From Castor canadensis (lineage: Eukaryota; Chordata; Mammalia; Rodentia; Castoridae), in contig NC_133392.1 of the NCBI RefSeq assembly GCF_047511655.1, positions 89,211,042 through 89,275,041 of the forward strand: a stretch of 64,000 bases of DNA, in the 5' to 3' direction. The notes under the pieces were generated by a model. The model saw nothing but the letters and a program-made list of their open reading frames with translations. It was not told the DNA's origin and did no database searches. The translations under genes were made by a program, and so were the position numbers. Of the stretch, positions 22,801 to 34,909 are shown in pieces; within the stretch, counting starts at the first letter, position 1, and each line of letters starts with the position of its first letter.

Positions 22801-25580
22801 TTTTCCTTGTTGTTGTTTTTCTTGGAGTTTGAAATGTAGCATTAGGTCATTGATTTGAGATCTTTCTGACCTTTTAATATGGCTATAAACTTTCCTCTTA
22901 GGACTGCCTTTGCTGTGTTCCATAGGTTCTGGTAGGTCGTGTTTTCATTTTCATTAACTTCCAGGAACCTTATAATTTCCTCTTTTATTTCATCTATGAT
23001 GCACTGATCATTGAGCAATATGTTTTCTAGCTTCCACTTATTTGCATATTTTCTGCTGTTGTGTTTGTTGTTTTGTTGTTGAGTTCTAGTTTTAATGCAT
23101 TGTAATCAGATAGAATGCAGGGGATTATTTGTATGTTCTTATATTTGCTGAGACTTGCTTTGTGCCCTAAGATATGATCAATTTTGGAGAAAGTTCCATG
23201 GGCCACTGAGAAGAATGTATATTGTGCAGATTTTGTATGAAATATTCTTTAGACATCAATTAGGTCCATTTGATCTATAATGTGATTTAGTTCTATGATT
23301 TCTTTATTGATTTTTTGTTTGGATGACCTATCTATTGGTTTTGGGGTGTTATTAAAGTTTCCCACTACCACTGTGTTGGAGTCTATATGTGCTTTTAAAT
23401 TGGGTGCACTGATATTGGGTGCATATAGTAACCTATATAATAAATAATTGTTATTTCCTTTTGGTGTATTTCCCCTTTTATTAGTATGAAGTGTCCTTCT
23501 TTATCTCATTTGATCAATGTAAGTTTGAAGTCTACTTTGCTTGAGATAAGCACTGCTACTCCTGCCTGTTTTGGGGGGCCATTGGCTTGGTAAATCTTCT
23601 AGCCTTTCACCCTAATCCATTGTTTGTTTCTGTTAGTGAGTTGGGTCTCCTATAAACAACAGATTGGTGAAACTTCCTTTTTAATCCAGTTTGCCAAATG
23701 GTGTGTTTTGATGGGAGAGTTAAGTCTGTTGACATTCATTGTTAATATTGATAGGTATATGGTGATTCGTGCCATTTAGTTGTTTTTGTTGTTTAAGGGT
23801 TTGATTGTGTGCAGCTGAATCATTGCTACTCTCTGAGTCCCTGTCTTTTTTCTTCTGTGGTTTGATACTTCCCATCCTTTCATGATTTTGTTTGCTTTCA
23901 CTTTCTGTGTGCAGATTTCCAAGGAGAATCTCATGTAGTATGGCTGGGTGGTCATATATTGTTTTAGTTTCTGCTTATTGTGGAAGATTTTCATTGCTCC
24001 ATCTGTTATGAATGATAGTTTTGCTGGGTAGAGAATCCCAGGGTTGAAATTATTTTCATTCAGTGCCTGAAATACCTCACTCCATGCCCTTCTTACTTTT
24101 AAGGTTTCCATTGAGAAATGTGCTTGGATTTTGATTGGTTTACCTTTGTATGTTATTTGTTCTTTCTCTGTTGCAGCCTTCAATATTCTTTCTCTATTCT
24201 CTGTGCTTATTGTTCTAATGATATTATGCCATGAGGAGGTTCTATTTTGGTCAAGTCTGTTTGAGTCCTGGAGGCTTCCTGTATCTGTATGGGCAAAACT
24301 TTCTTGAGATTTGGGACAATTTCTGTTACTATTTTATTGAATATATTATGAATCCCTTTTGCTTGGACCTCTTCTCCTTCTTTGATACCCATGATTCTCA
24401 GGTTTGGTCTTTTGATAGAGTTGGTGAATTCTTTTTTTTTTTCATTTTTCTTTTATTATTCATATGTGCATATAAGGATTGGTTCATTTCTCCCCACTGC
24501 CCCCACCCCCTCCCTTACCACCCACTCCGCCCCCTCCCTCTCCCCCCCCTCAATACCCAGCAGAAACTATTTTGCCCTTATTTCTAATTTTGTTGTAGAG
24601 AGAATATCAGCAATAATAGGAAGGAACAAGGGTTTTTGCTGGTTGAGATAAGGATTCTCAGGTTTGGTCTTTTGATAGAGTTGGTGAATTCTTGCATATT
24701 CCTTTCACAGCTCTTGAGTTGTTTGACTAACATTTCTTTAGTTTTTCCTTTAATTTCTATTTTATCTTTGAGTTCTATGATTCTGTCTTGCACTTGTTCG
24801 AGTCTGCTTGAGGGTTCTTCCACTGTGTTTTGTGTTTGTGTTTGATTCTTTTTTCTGAGGTTTTCCACATCTTTGTTCACCTTGTCTTTAATATTTTTTA
24901 TTTTCTTCTTTAATTCATTTATATGTCTATTTATAGTGTTCTTTGTTTTACTTTGGTGTTTATTTAGGGTGCCTCTGAGTTCATTGTTTCTGTGTCTTCT
25001 CATATTCTTAATTTTTGGTGTCTTGAAATTTCTTGAGTGCATCTTGTACATTTTGGGTAACCATGTCTAGCATCTTGTCCATGAAATTCTCAGTGATTTC
25101 TTGCAAGATTTCTTCTTTGAGGGTTTTTTTGTGGGCATCACTGGGTTTTTAGTGTTGTTTATCATTGTTTTGTTGGGGTCAAGAACTGTGCATCCCTTCT
25201 CTTCATTTCCCTCTGAATACTGTACTTAATTATTTTTTTGTGGAGAGTGATTTCCATTCCTTCTTCTTCCCATTGTTCCACTTGGTGCTGTGCAACTATG
25301 TTCTTGGTAGGCTAGTTGGTGGTTTTAGTCACCTGTTTTCTTTCCCTTGATTTTATTTTTGTGTTGTGGCTGTCTTGGTTGTTAGCTAGATTGGTGTGCT
25401 ATTTCTGTCCCTGGCCTGGATGAGTAATTTAGCAAAAACTAATTCACAGGTTCAATGCCCAACCAGTTGTTTATATATTATATAGGAGACCCCTTGGTGA
25501 TATTATCTATAAACAGTGGGAGTTGGAGGGTTAACATTTGTTAGATTAGCTATAGAAATTTGGGAAATTGGTTAGGGTTG
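19803..25580 (-). mobile_element. LINE-1, minus strand, near full length but decayed
   Basis: The 3' end (poly-T on plus) is at 19,803. The 3' UTR is followed by ORF2 remnants (about 20,270-23,760), for example [20 protein letters not shown] at 21,600-21,656. ORF1 remnants lie at about 23,780-25,170, including ILYPAKLSF near 24,020 and [19 protein letters not shown] near 24,370. A 5'-UTR piece (25,180-25,580) is shared with 7905-8030. Many stops and frameshifts make it inactive. It contains a nested younger L1 3' end at 24,434-24,652. The order of parts mirrors the younger copy at 50,005-56,956 in reverse. Confidence 0.85.
24434..24652 (-). mobile_element. 5'-truncated L1 3' end nested in older L1
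   Basis: A T-run followed by the C-rich complement of the L1 3'-UTR G-tract and the conserved sequence ending GGTTGAGATAAG. It is flanked by exact copies of a 41-bp host L1 sequence (24,393-24,433 and 24,653-24,693), which is the target-site duplication. Same 3'-UTR family as the L1 at 56,462-56,940. Confidence 0.9.
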
Positions 25581-25589
25581 CTCTAAAAG

Positions 25590-25865
25590 GGGATGCAGGA
25601 AGTGGGGTGGGTGAGTGTGGGAAGCCCAACAACTTACCTGAATTTGGCCCTTATCCAACTGCCTGCCTCATCCCTTCAGGTGCACTGTCCCCATTTGGAC
25701 AGTTGACTCTTGTTCAATTTCCTACCTCACCCTTTGAGATGCACTTTTGCTTTCCTAATAAATCACTTTTGCTATGTTTCTTCTTTTGCAGTACCTGGGC
25801 AACACGTTAATCTTAGACATTGTACCCAAGAACCAAGGATCATCTGGAATATCTCAAATCACCAG
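25590..25865 (+). mobile_element. Possible LTR fragment
   Basis: Contains CCTAATAAATCACTTTTGC (AATAAA signal) followed by a T-rich stretch and TTGCAGTACCTGGGCAAC, the look of an LTR R-U5 end. No partner LTR or primer site found. Confidence 0.35.
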
Positions 25866-25870
25866 TGACA

Positions 25871-26160
25871 AGTGACACTTTTTTTCTCTTTTTTATTAGC
25901 ATACATTAATTGTTCAAAGAGGTTTCATTGTGATATTTCCCACACATATACTGTACTTTGATCAAATTCATTCCCCATATTACTCTTATTGCCTTCTTCC
26001 CTTTAAGACAATTTTGATGGATTCAATATTCTATTTTTAAACATGGAACTTTGATCATATTCATTCTCCCCTTTGCTCTCTTCTTTCACTCTTTCCCATC
26101 CTGCTTGTTCCCCTCAAAATAGTCCCCCCCTTTTTACTAGTAACACTTTTCTGAATGCTT
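25871..26160 (-). mobile_element. Old L1 3'-UTR fragment
   Basis: Repeated motif of the form TACTTTGATCAAATTCATTC (near 25,955 and 26,048) with C-rich stretches, also present at 32,350-32,600 and 33,640-34,310. In the latter it leads into L1 ORF2-end sequence, which is why I assign it to L1. Confidence 0.5.
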
Positions 26161-28337
26161 TTTGTAAGCAAACATAATCCTAAAGTGTATGTCTTCAAGG
26201 ACATTCATGAAAAAGACTATGACGAATACAGGTTTGTGATAACCCTAAGGTCATATTATTGGGCTGAGTAAGAATTTCCAGAACTCCAGTGAAGAAACTG
26301 ATGGGCTGTGAAACTGCTAACCAAGATCCAAAAATATGAGAATTAATTACATGTCTCTGAATGAATCAGTGAGGAATTAGTGTCTTAAAAAGCCTAATTA
26401 GGTTCTCAGAGTTAAAAAAATGGTTAAACCATCTATAGCTTACAGCTCTTTGGTAAGGTTTATTTTTGTAAATAAAATGGAAATATTTGCTTCTTCTTCC
26501 TACTCAAGCGCTCCAGAATTTGTAAATTATTATAAGTATTATTATTTGTATGGCAATATAGTTATTTGTGTTAATTCAACAAAAATTTCCTCTTTATAAC
26601 AGGATACGATTAGAAATATTGATTATATAACCAAGGCTTTGACTGGGATGTCATACTTGGGAATATATACAAAGTGAATCTATAGGTATTGCAGGTGGTA
26701 TCTGTAGCCTATGTGGGTTTGGCTTGCTAGTCTTAAAAAGTTTTTAAATGTCCAATTTGAGATACCTTATCAAAAATTCCAGCAAAGCAAACTTTAAAAG
26801 AGCTTATGTTGTCAACCATTATTCTTACTGCTGTTATGGTATAAATAACTGGTGCAGTTTGATGAGACTAAACTAATTTTGTAAATAAGTAGCCTCATTG
26901 TGATTATCTTTTGTAAAAGTAAGGGTGACTGTGGAGGAAAAAAACTTTGTTTCTTGAGAAATACTGTAGTACATCTGTTATTACATTGTTTTTTGTTCAT
27001 TGTTTTTACCTTTTTATTATCTACCTTAGACTAGACTGGATTCTAAATTCTTCTAGTTTCCTCCAAAATCTAGCTTAGCCTCTTCAAGTCAGCTCATCAG
27101 AATATTCATTCTATTTTTATAGAATGGTGTTGTTTGGTTTTAGAATTATAAATTAAAGTCTTTAAGATAAATTTGCTATAATTTTGTATTTTGATATTAT
27201 CAATATCATCTGAAAAGTATATATACTGCATGAAGGCAAAAACCTTAAAAAGTTCATTACTCTCTCCTCCAGTATGCCATAGCATTCAATAATTACTTAT
27301 TTAACAAACTGCTAATTTATAAGCAAGGAAACTGAGGAGCAGGGAGGTCCAGTGCCATCTTTGGTCATGTGGTGGGATAGAATAGAACCCTCTCTAGAAC
27401 CTCCATCTCCATTGACCTCCTCTAGCATTGTCCTTACTGTATCCCACTCCTTTTAAATTTTCTGGTGTATTCAGAATTTCCATAATAATTATTCACTATC
27501 AGCTTCCTATCCATAATTCGAGAAATCCCACATATCTTAGTTTTATTTATTCAATTATTTTTCATTTTGGTAGCATACCAGCATTGATAGCAATAACAAT
27601 GTCTTCATAATCATTGTCATTCAGCCTAATGCAGGAGTGTTCAACCCCTATAGCAGGTATAGGGTAAGGCTAAGAGGAAAGCAAACCCTACCTAGGTGTT
27701 CTTCTCCTGAATGTTTGTTTGTCAAGAGGCTATTCTTTTTACCCTGTCTTTCCATATATGCATACATACATATATTGAAATATATATATATATACACACA
27801 CATAAGTATTAGTAACAGCATGGGCTGATTATGGGATATTGACTATATGAAAGTCAGTGTTTTATATGTCAGAAAATACTTTATTTTACATTATTGTAAA
27901 ACTGATCAAGAAGTATAATAGAAATCAGGTTTTTTTTTTATAAAATTCACTTTGGGGTATAGGTTTATTTTATATTTTTCTTTTTATAATCAGCATCAGT
28001 TTGTTAGATAAATCTAATAATGAAGTTTGTACTGTTATATCAAAAATACTATTTTGGAATGTAATGCTTTTAGAAATTCTATGTTTTATAGCAAATAACA
28101 GTATTTTAAAACAAGACTTAAATATAAAACGTATGAATAAGTTAGTAAATTCATAGCTGGAAGTTTAAACATACTTAACTAGTTGCACAGTGCTGCCAAT
28201 GATAGCACACAGTCTTTCTGGTCTTTTTCTATGAGCATACCATCTTCTTTATGCTATATTGAAATAAAGTGATATACACCCAGGTTTGATCTTCTTTTCA
28301 TGTTACAACTTTCTCGAGGGCTAGCACCATGGCTTTT
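26161..28337. other. No gene seen; possible MIR near 27,310-27,400 and AT/AC microsatellite near 27,765-27,803
   Basis: AT-rich DNA. Near 27,325 the wording AAGGAAACTGAGGAGCAGGG followed by GGTC..TGTGG recalls a MIR core. A TATATATATACACACACA simple repeat lies near 27,780. No exon supported. Confidence 0.4.
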
Positions 28338-28500
28338 TAAGGTGCTGGACACTGAATGTAGAGCCTTGCACATGCTCGGCAAGCTCTCTATCACTGAACT
28401 ATATGGCCAGTCCTTGGTTTATTGAGACAAAGTCTCACTATATTGTCCAGGTTGGCCTCTATCTATGGAATGGTGGGATTACAAAGTGTGCCACTGACCT
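28338..28500 (-). repeat. SINE, minus strand (ID plus B1-like parts)
   Basis: Plus strand shows GAGCCTTGCACATGCTCGGC (ID part), then GACAAAGTCTCACTATATTG and GGTGGGATTACAAAGTGTG (B1 part). Older than the other dimers. Confidence 0.65.
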
Positions 28501-28509
28501 TGGGTACAT

Positions 28510-28640
28510 TTTCTTAACCTTCATAAGCACCCTTTGAAGTAGGTATTTTCATTAACTTTCTCCAGATCATGAAGCAGATACCCAGAGATGCTGAGTATTG
28601 TTCAACTTCATAGAGCTGGAAGAGGGGAGAAATGGGATCT
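28510..28640 (+). repeat. Possible MIR
   Basis: CCTTTGAAGTAGGTATTTTC followed by CAGATACCCAGAGATGCTGA and a CATAGAGCTGGAAG end fit the MIR core order, with decay. Confidence 0.4.
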
Positions 28641-29574
28641 TCTATAGTCTTCAAGGTCTAGGTATTAGCATGTTGAGCATGTTGATCATATCGGTCATTT
28701 TCAGGTTAAGAGTAACTTAAATTTCTATGTAGAAGTTTTGTTACATGCATATATGGTCATGAATTGTATTTCAACATGTTAATGATAAAGTGTTATTTTA
28801 CAAGCTTGTAACAGCCCAGAGGCAGGGGGTGGGGGTGGGGTAGGAGGTGGTGAGGGGAGTTGACTCAAATGATGTATACACATGTAAATGTAAAAAAAAA
28901 TAAAATTTAAAAATTGTAGTAAGAACCAACAAAATAAAGCAACACATAACAATGTGGATGAGTCTCACATATGAATTTGAGTAAAAGACTGCAGTCGTGA
29001 AAATATATATCATTCTACCCATATGAAACACGGAAAAGCATAAAAATAAGCTGTGCTGTCAGGGTTGTGATAATGGTTACCTTGGGAGAGATAATGCCTG
29101 CAAGAGAACAACAGGTAGGTGTTTGAGATATTGATAATATTTTCTTCTTGGTATTGGTGCTAGTTATACAGATGTGTTTAAGAAAAACTCAAATGCTTAA
29201 CTAATTCAGTATGGGACAGAGATGCTGGGGTTAGAGACTGCTGGGCCTTCCCCTTCCTCCAAGGATACTCTCCTCCCTCCTGCTCCCTCTCCTCTTGCCC
29301 ATCTCTTCCTGTCCCTTCTACCCAGGTCATTGCTCCCTTTCAACTCCCATCTTCTAGCTGCAGGCACAGTGTTCTCTCACCTACTCTGCAGTAAGTGGAG
29401 TGAGCTCCAAGGAGGGGTGGCCCCACTCTAGCCATCAGTGAGGCTCTGTGGCTGCAGTGCCCCACCCTCCTTTCTTCAGCAGTGCCAGTTTCCTCTGTGA
29501 TCCTAGCTGGGCAGCACCCTCAGGGATTTGGGGATTGAACAAGCTTCACTGCTAAAATGTTGTAAGAGTAGGGG
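28641..29574. other. No gene seen; decayed L1-type debris near 28,780-29,100
   Basis: The stretch with ATGAGTCTCACATATGAATT and AAAAGACTGCAGTC recalls ancient L1M/HAL1-type 3' sequence. 29,220-29,500 is C-rich unique sequence with a 69-codon frame that has no recognisable product. Confidence 0.35.
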
Positions 29575-31060
29575 GGTTGGCAGGCAAGATGGAGGAGTTG
29601 AAGCTTTCTCTATCCAACTTTGTGAATATGAAGAGTCAGTGTAACAAGGGAGAGACTGTATTTGGAAGAGAGAAAGGATCAGCATCCAGAATCATGAAAG
29701 AGGGACAGGACAGCTGAAAGATGACAGAATTAACTAGGAAACACTTTGCAGCACCAGCCCTAGTCCCCCAGGGGGAGGGAAAGCCAAAACCTCCACCACA
29801 AGGTAAGCTAGGAAACGGTAACAGACCTAGCAGACCTAACTATGAGTCAAGCCTCTTGTTGCACATGGACTGCCCCGGAGGCACAAACTGGAGCCTCTGC
29901 AACAAGTGGAAAATATATGGTTTATAGACTAAAAAGCTCCATGCAGTCAGAAGTAGCTTATGGTACACAAAGAAGGGATGATTCTAAGGTGAAAGTAACA
30001 CAGAAGTGGACAACTGACCTTTCTTTTTTTAATTTTTATTTTTTTATTATTCATATGTGCATACAATGCTTGGGTCATTTCTCCCCCCTGCCCCCACCCC
30101 CTCCCTTACTACCCACTCTGCCCCCTCCCTGTCCTCCCAACCCCCTCGATACCTGGCAGAAACTATTTTGCCCTTATCTCTAATTTTGTTGAAGAGAGAG
30201 TATAAGCAATAATAGGAAGGAACAAGGGTTTTTGCTGGTTGAGATAAGGATAGCTATACAGGGAGTTGACTCACATTAATTTCCTGTGCATGTGTGTTAC
30301 CTTCTAGGTTAATTTTTTTGATCTAACCTTTTCTCTAGTTCCTGGTCCCCTTCTCCTATTGGCCTCAGTTGCTTTTAAGGTATCTGCTTTAGTTTCTCTG
30401 CATTGAGGGTAACATATGCTAGCTAATTTTTTAGGTGTCTTACCTATCCTCATATCTCCCTTGTGTGCACTCGCTTTTATCTTGTGATCAAAGTTCAATC
30501 CCCTGGGACAACTGACCTTGATCAGTCCTGCCCTCAACCCACGGGTAACACCAACCTGTGTTCAAGGAACTACAAGAGACTCCAGCTAGTTTTCCTTTTT
30601 CTGAGTGGCACTAGGCCTTGTGCCTTGAGTGTGAGGATAAACGTTTGGCTACAGGGCTATCTGGCTGTCCAGTGGTGAGAAAATATACCACAACCCTGCC
30701 ACTACACAGTACTGCCTGAGCACTGAGAACACTTCAATTGCAAGATTACAGGTGATTAAAACATCCAGCTAATGATTTTACATCAAATGTGCAAATTTCA
30801 ATGCAAAAACAAAAGAAATATGAAAAAATCCCAATAAGGCAACAACATACCTTCAAAGGTCTACAACCCCATAGTAACAATCACTAATGATAGTGAAGAG
30901 GAGAAAAGCTCAAAGAACTCAAAAAGCATGATTATAGGAATGAGAGACTGTCTCTTTCACCCTGTACAAAAATCAATTCAAAATGGATCAAGACCATTTC
31001 CTTTGATTTGCATCTTTTTAACTTGATGCAATCCCATTTGGCAATTCTTACTCTTATTCC
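29575..31060 (+). mobile_element. Old L1 5' region and ORF1/ORF2 debris
   Basis: Starts with GGCAGGCAAGATGGAGGAGT (L1-like 5' end) and continues through A-rich ORF1-like sequence near 30,770-30,950. It then passes to ORF2-like AAATCAATTCAAAATGGATC at 30,970 and an apparently inverted ORF2 piece (about 31,000-31,060). Interrupted by a younger L1 at 30,022-30,505. Confidence 0.45.
30022..30505 (-). mobile_element. 5'-truncated L1 3' end with 14-bp target-site duplication
   Basis: T-run, C-rich tract and GGTTGAGATAAGGATAGC block identical in layout to the 3' UTR of the L1 at 50,005-56,956. It is flanked by GGACAACTGACCTT at 30,008-30,021 and 30,506-30,519. Ends inside the 3' UTR close to the ORF2 stop region. 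Confidence 0.9.
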
Positions 31061-31540
31061 CTGAGAAAAGTGGAGTCCTATTCACCACTTGTAGTGTCCT
31101 ACCTTCCAGACACTGTAGCTAAGTGTCCCACAACTTCCTCATCTGCAGTTATTTGTTGTTTTCTGGTCCCCAAGTTAGTTCAGTCTCAAACCATGATGAC
31201 ACAGGATCCCTGCAGTCAACCAGCAGCTCCTAGAATCTGCACATTCTACCCATGGCAGACTTGGTGTTCTGTTTCTGAAATGATCATTGGGCAATGAAAG
31301 TTGTTTTTGCTAGTTAGGTGGGATCATTGACCACTGTATCATTTGCATTCAGAGATCCAGGCGGCTTAAACTTTTTATCTTACCCTGGTCAAAACCTCTC
31401 TCTTTCCACAACCACACCTATGGCCATCTCTGCCCAAGACACTGGATGGGTGTCCCAAGACTCCTTGGGCTGTGATTGTTCCTTGTTTTCAAGACATCTG
31501 AATTGCTCAGTCTCAAACACTAGGCCCCCTCTCAAGATGG

Positions 31541-31794
31541 TACTGGATATTAACCAATCTCATTTTTTATTATTCTGTTTCCTTGATCCAACATTGCAAA
31601 AACCAAACATTCTCTTATGCTTGGTGGAATACTTATTTTATTTTATAATATGAGGTGTTGCCTGATTCTAGAATTAAAAAGCCAGTTAAAATCTTTTTTT
31701 AAAAAAGCCAATTAAATCTTTACATTTGCAGTAATTTTGTTATTTGACATCTTTCACCTCTATTTAGGTTAACTCAAATTTTAAGTGAATTTTC
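31541..31794 (+). repeat. Left arm of long inverted repeat
   Basis: Pairs with the reverse complement of 32,632-32,885. I count about 12 mismatches over 254 positions (about 95% identity), nearly all transitions, with no gap. See the matching right arm. Confidence 0.9.
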
Positions 31795-32631
31795 TTCTTC
31801 TTAATGTGTTTTCCATTCCCATTTTCTACATTTTGACCCTGTTTACCCTGTACCTTAGTCTTCAAACCAATTTCATTGCTATCAAGGCCAGAATCACTCA
31901 AAAGAAGGTAAAAATATATTTCATGCATAAGAAATGAAATCCCTAAGTACTGCTGCTTATTCTGTGTGCCTAAAGAATAGCACTATTCCATCCAGCTGCC
32001 TGAGTCAGTAAAACTCAATGCTCGAATGTCTATTGTTTATCTTCCCTTATTACAATAAAAGCACCTAAGAGAGCAATGTCCTGCTCTGCTCACTTTATCA
32101 TCTGAAATTGGCCTGGCTCATAGTGAATTATGAATATACAGTGTTGAATGAACAATGAGACAAAAAAATGACCTGGCTATTTTATGGATGTTCACTTGAA
32201 TGGTTGCATAGAACCAGACTTCCAAGCATTATTTAAATTATTTTATGTTAAATAAGATCTTGTTTATATTATCCTTCCTTACACTTTCTCTAAACACTGT
32301 TGCAATGGACACTTCATTTCTGTCAATTGCTGGATGAATTTTCTTAGTATAAATTATTTTTACAAAGAAATTTCACTGTGATATTTACATATATGTATGC
32401 AATGTCCTTTGAGCATATTCATCCTGTCTATATTAATCTTTCTTAACCCCTCACTCCCCCCTTAACAGTTTTTAGTGAATTTCATTATGATGTTTTCATG
32501 TATGTATAATGTACTCTGATCATATTCACCCATTATCCCTCTCCTTATCCCTTCCCACAAGATCCCCCACCCTAAAAACCTCTTTTATAGCCATATTATT
32601 ATTTTTTAATCTCTAGATTCTGTATATGAAT
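31795..32631. other. Spacer of the inverted repeat
   Basis: 837 bp between the arms. The left two-thirds is unique-looking AT-rich DNA; 32,350-32,600 is old L1 3'-UTR-like sequence on the minus strand. No ORF that would suggest a transposase. Confidence 0.6.
32350..32600 (-). mobile_element. Old L1 3'-UTR fragment
   Basis: Two copies of the CTTTGAGCATATTCATCC / CTCTGATCATATTCACCC motif about 110 bp apart, each followed by a C-rich block, as in the fragments at 25,871 and 33,640. Confidence 0.5.
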
Positions 32632-32885
32632 GAAAATTCACTTAAAATTTGAGTTAACCTAAATAGAGGTAAAAGATGTCAAATAACAAAATTACTGCAA
32701 ATGTAAAGATTTAATTGGCTTTTTTAAAAAAAGATTTTAATTGGCTTCTTAATTCTAGAATCAGACAACACCTCATATTACAAAATAAAATAAGTATTCC
32801 ATCAAGCATAAGAGAATGTTTGGCTTTTGCAATGTTGGATCAAGGAAACAGAACAATAAAAAATGAGATTAATTAATATCTAGTT
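32632..32885 (-). repeat. Right arm of long inverted repeat
   Basis: Reverse complement of 31,541-31,794 at about 95% identity. The similarity stops sharply at both arm ends, so the two copies are a discrete duplicated unit. Confidence 0.9.
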
Positions 32886-33639
32886 ACTACAGTTCATTTT
32901 TCTTGTAAGGGTTAAAGTGGAGAAGACCTTCCTGTAGATTGCATTCTTTCTGTTTAGTTTATTGTGAATCTTTGGTTTTAAGAAAAACTAGTCTGCTAAG
33001 GGACTTAGCATGAGTGACTCCATTTTGGTTTGATTTGGTCTGTTGGGGCCTCATGCAGAAAACTAGTGAAAACAATGGCCTCCCATAGCTTTGTTTAACA
33101 GAGGCTAATTAGAGATTAATGAAGAGGAGACATGAGATCTAAGTTTGTTATTGCAATAACAATGAGGATGGTTCAAGTTCTTGTCTTCAATTTAGATAGA
33201 GTGACTCAGAATTTCTGTCTTAAGGTTTAATATTTCCTCCCTGTAGCTCATGCTATGACTGTCAGGTTGTTACTGGTTCCTTTTTGTGATTCTTTAGTCG
33301 GATCTGGGGCTGATTAATTACAATTGCTATTTGGGAGAAGACAGAATATATGCTTTAAATGAACAAATATTTCCTGAGTATGGCAACAGGCTTTGGGGTG
33401 ATAATGATGAATAAGAGATTTTCTACTGCCTGTAAGAATCTGAGCATCTGGAGGGAAATAAAGATAAGTAAATGGCAATTATGATACAGAATTATCATAA
33501 TTCTTAGGCTAAGAAATCGATGCAGTTAAATGAATTTCACTCAGTGGGGGTGGGAGGTTGGAGGACATGCTTCACTGGAGAAGTGACACACATTCCAAGA
33601 TCTTAGAAGGAGCACGACCTCACAGTGACTGTGGGATAT
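32886..33639. other. No gene seen
   Basis: Unique-looking sequence; no supported exon or repeat. Confidence 0.5.
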
Positions 33640-34310
33640 GGAGATGGAGGGATATGTACATATGTTGAACCCCAGTTTGGTTTATCCCCTCCATTATTCT
33701 CCCTCTTTCCCTACTCCTTTTAAAATGACTAAGGCAGAGGTCAGTGTTCCATATTCATACATGTACAAAAAGTACCTTAACCATATTCACCCTCCTTCAC
33801 CCTCTTCATTTACCCTCCCTCTCCTGCTAGTATTCTAGTATTCTCCTGTTAACATGACCTGTTTTACATTCCTGTCCTTCATTGTTTAAGTATTAAACAT
33901 TAAGATCAGTGGAGTTTTACCTTGGTGTTTTACCTATAAATAAATAGTGGAGTTTTACCTTGGTATTTTACCTATAAATAAATATTGATTTTCTCCCCTT
34001 TTTTTGTTGTGATGTTCTTATGGTGATTTCAACAGGTTTAAAAATTCTGTATTCATTCTTGTATAGAAAGTACATCAACCATATTCATCTTCTTAGCTTC
34101 CTTCTTTTACCCTGCCTCTCCTGTTGGTGACCAACCCTTAGTATGACCTATTTTTCATAATATTGCTTGTATTCGTATTGGACCTATATTCCACATATGA
34201 GAGAAAACATGTAGCTTTGTTTTCTGATCTAGGCTAACTTCACTTAAGATGATGTTTTCTAGTTTCATCCATTTACCTGCAAACAACAGGTAAAAGCCCA
34301 ACAATGATGA
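33640..34310 (-). mobile_element. Old L1 3' end (3' UTR and end of ORF2)
   Basis: Contains two copies of the CCATATTCACCC-type motif (near 33,780 and 34,080). It then runs into CTAACTTCACTTAAGATGAT at about 34,233, which also occurs in the L1 at 20,310-20,330 and corresponds to the ORF2 C-terminal end. Confidence 0.6.
33908..33983 (+). repeat. Two-copy 38-bp tandem duplication
   Basis: 33,908-33,945 and 33,946-33,983 are identical except for one G/A difference; each starts AGTGGAGTTTTACCTTGG. Confidence 0.95.
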
Positions 34311-34858
34311 GTCTAGTGCTCATTTACTTGACAAATATTTGGGTGCTTACTATGGTTGGCATCTGACAAGTAGTGATCAACAAAAATACTGAGACATGTT
34401 GGGGCAGTGCTATTTTATCTAGAAGTTAACTTAGGAGCAATTGTGTAGTTTTCTTCAGATTATTTTGAAGCCAACGTGAGACATGGCTTAAGAGGATACC
34501 CTGAAGAGAGAAAGACCAGGTATGGACCATATTTTCCAGCAGGAGATGATGGAGACAGACTGAATCAGTGTCATTGAAAAGGAAGGGGAAAGTAATCCTT
34601 TTAACTTAAGGAGACATGACAGTCGGGGCTTGTTCCCTGACTGAATGTGAAGGGTGAGGAAATTGGATGGTTCTGGTTCCTGGTTTGAGTGACTGGGTAG
34701 TGAGATACTTTTCTTACACTAAGATGGAAGTTCAATGGTATGTAACAAGAGAATGAACTCAGTTTTTTAGAATTACACCATTTTGTCACCAAAATCAACA
34801 AACGTACAAGACCTCTACACCACTTTTCTAAATACATTTGTCTAGGTTTGGTCAAAGT

Positions 34859-34860
<2 letters not shown>

Positions 34861-34901
<41 letters not shown>
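34861..34901. repeat. (TG)n microsatellite
   Basis: Uninterrupted TG repeat of about 20 units. Confidence 0.97.
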
Positions 34902-34904
<3 letters not shown>

Positions 34905-34909
34905 ATTTT

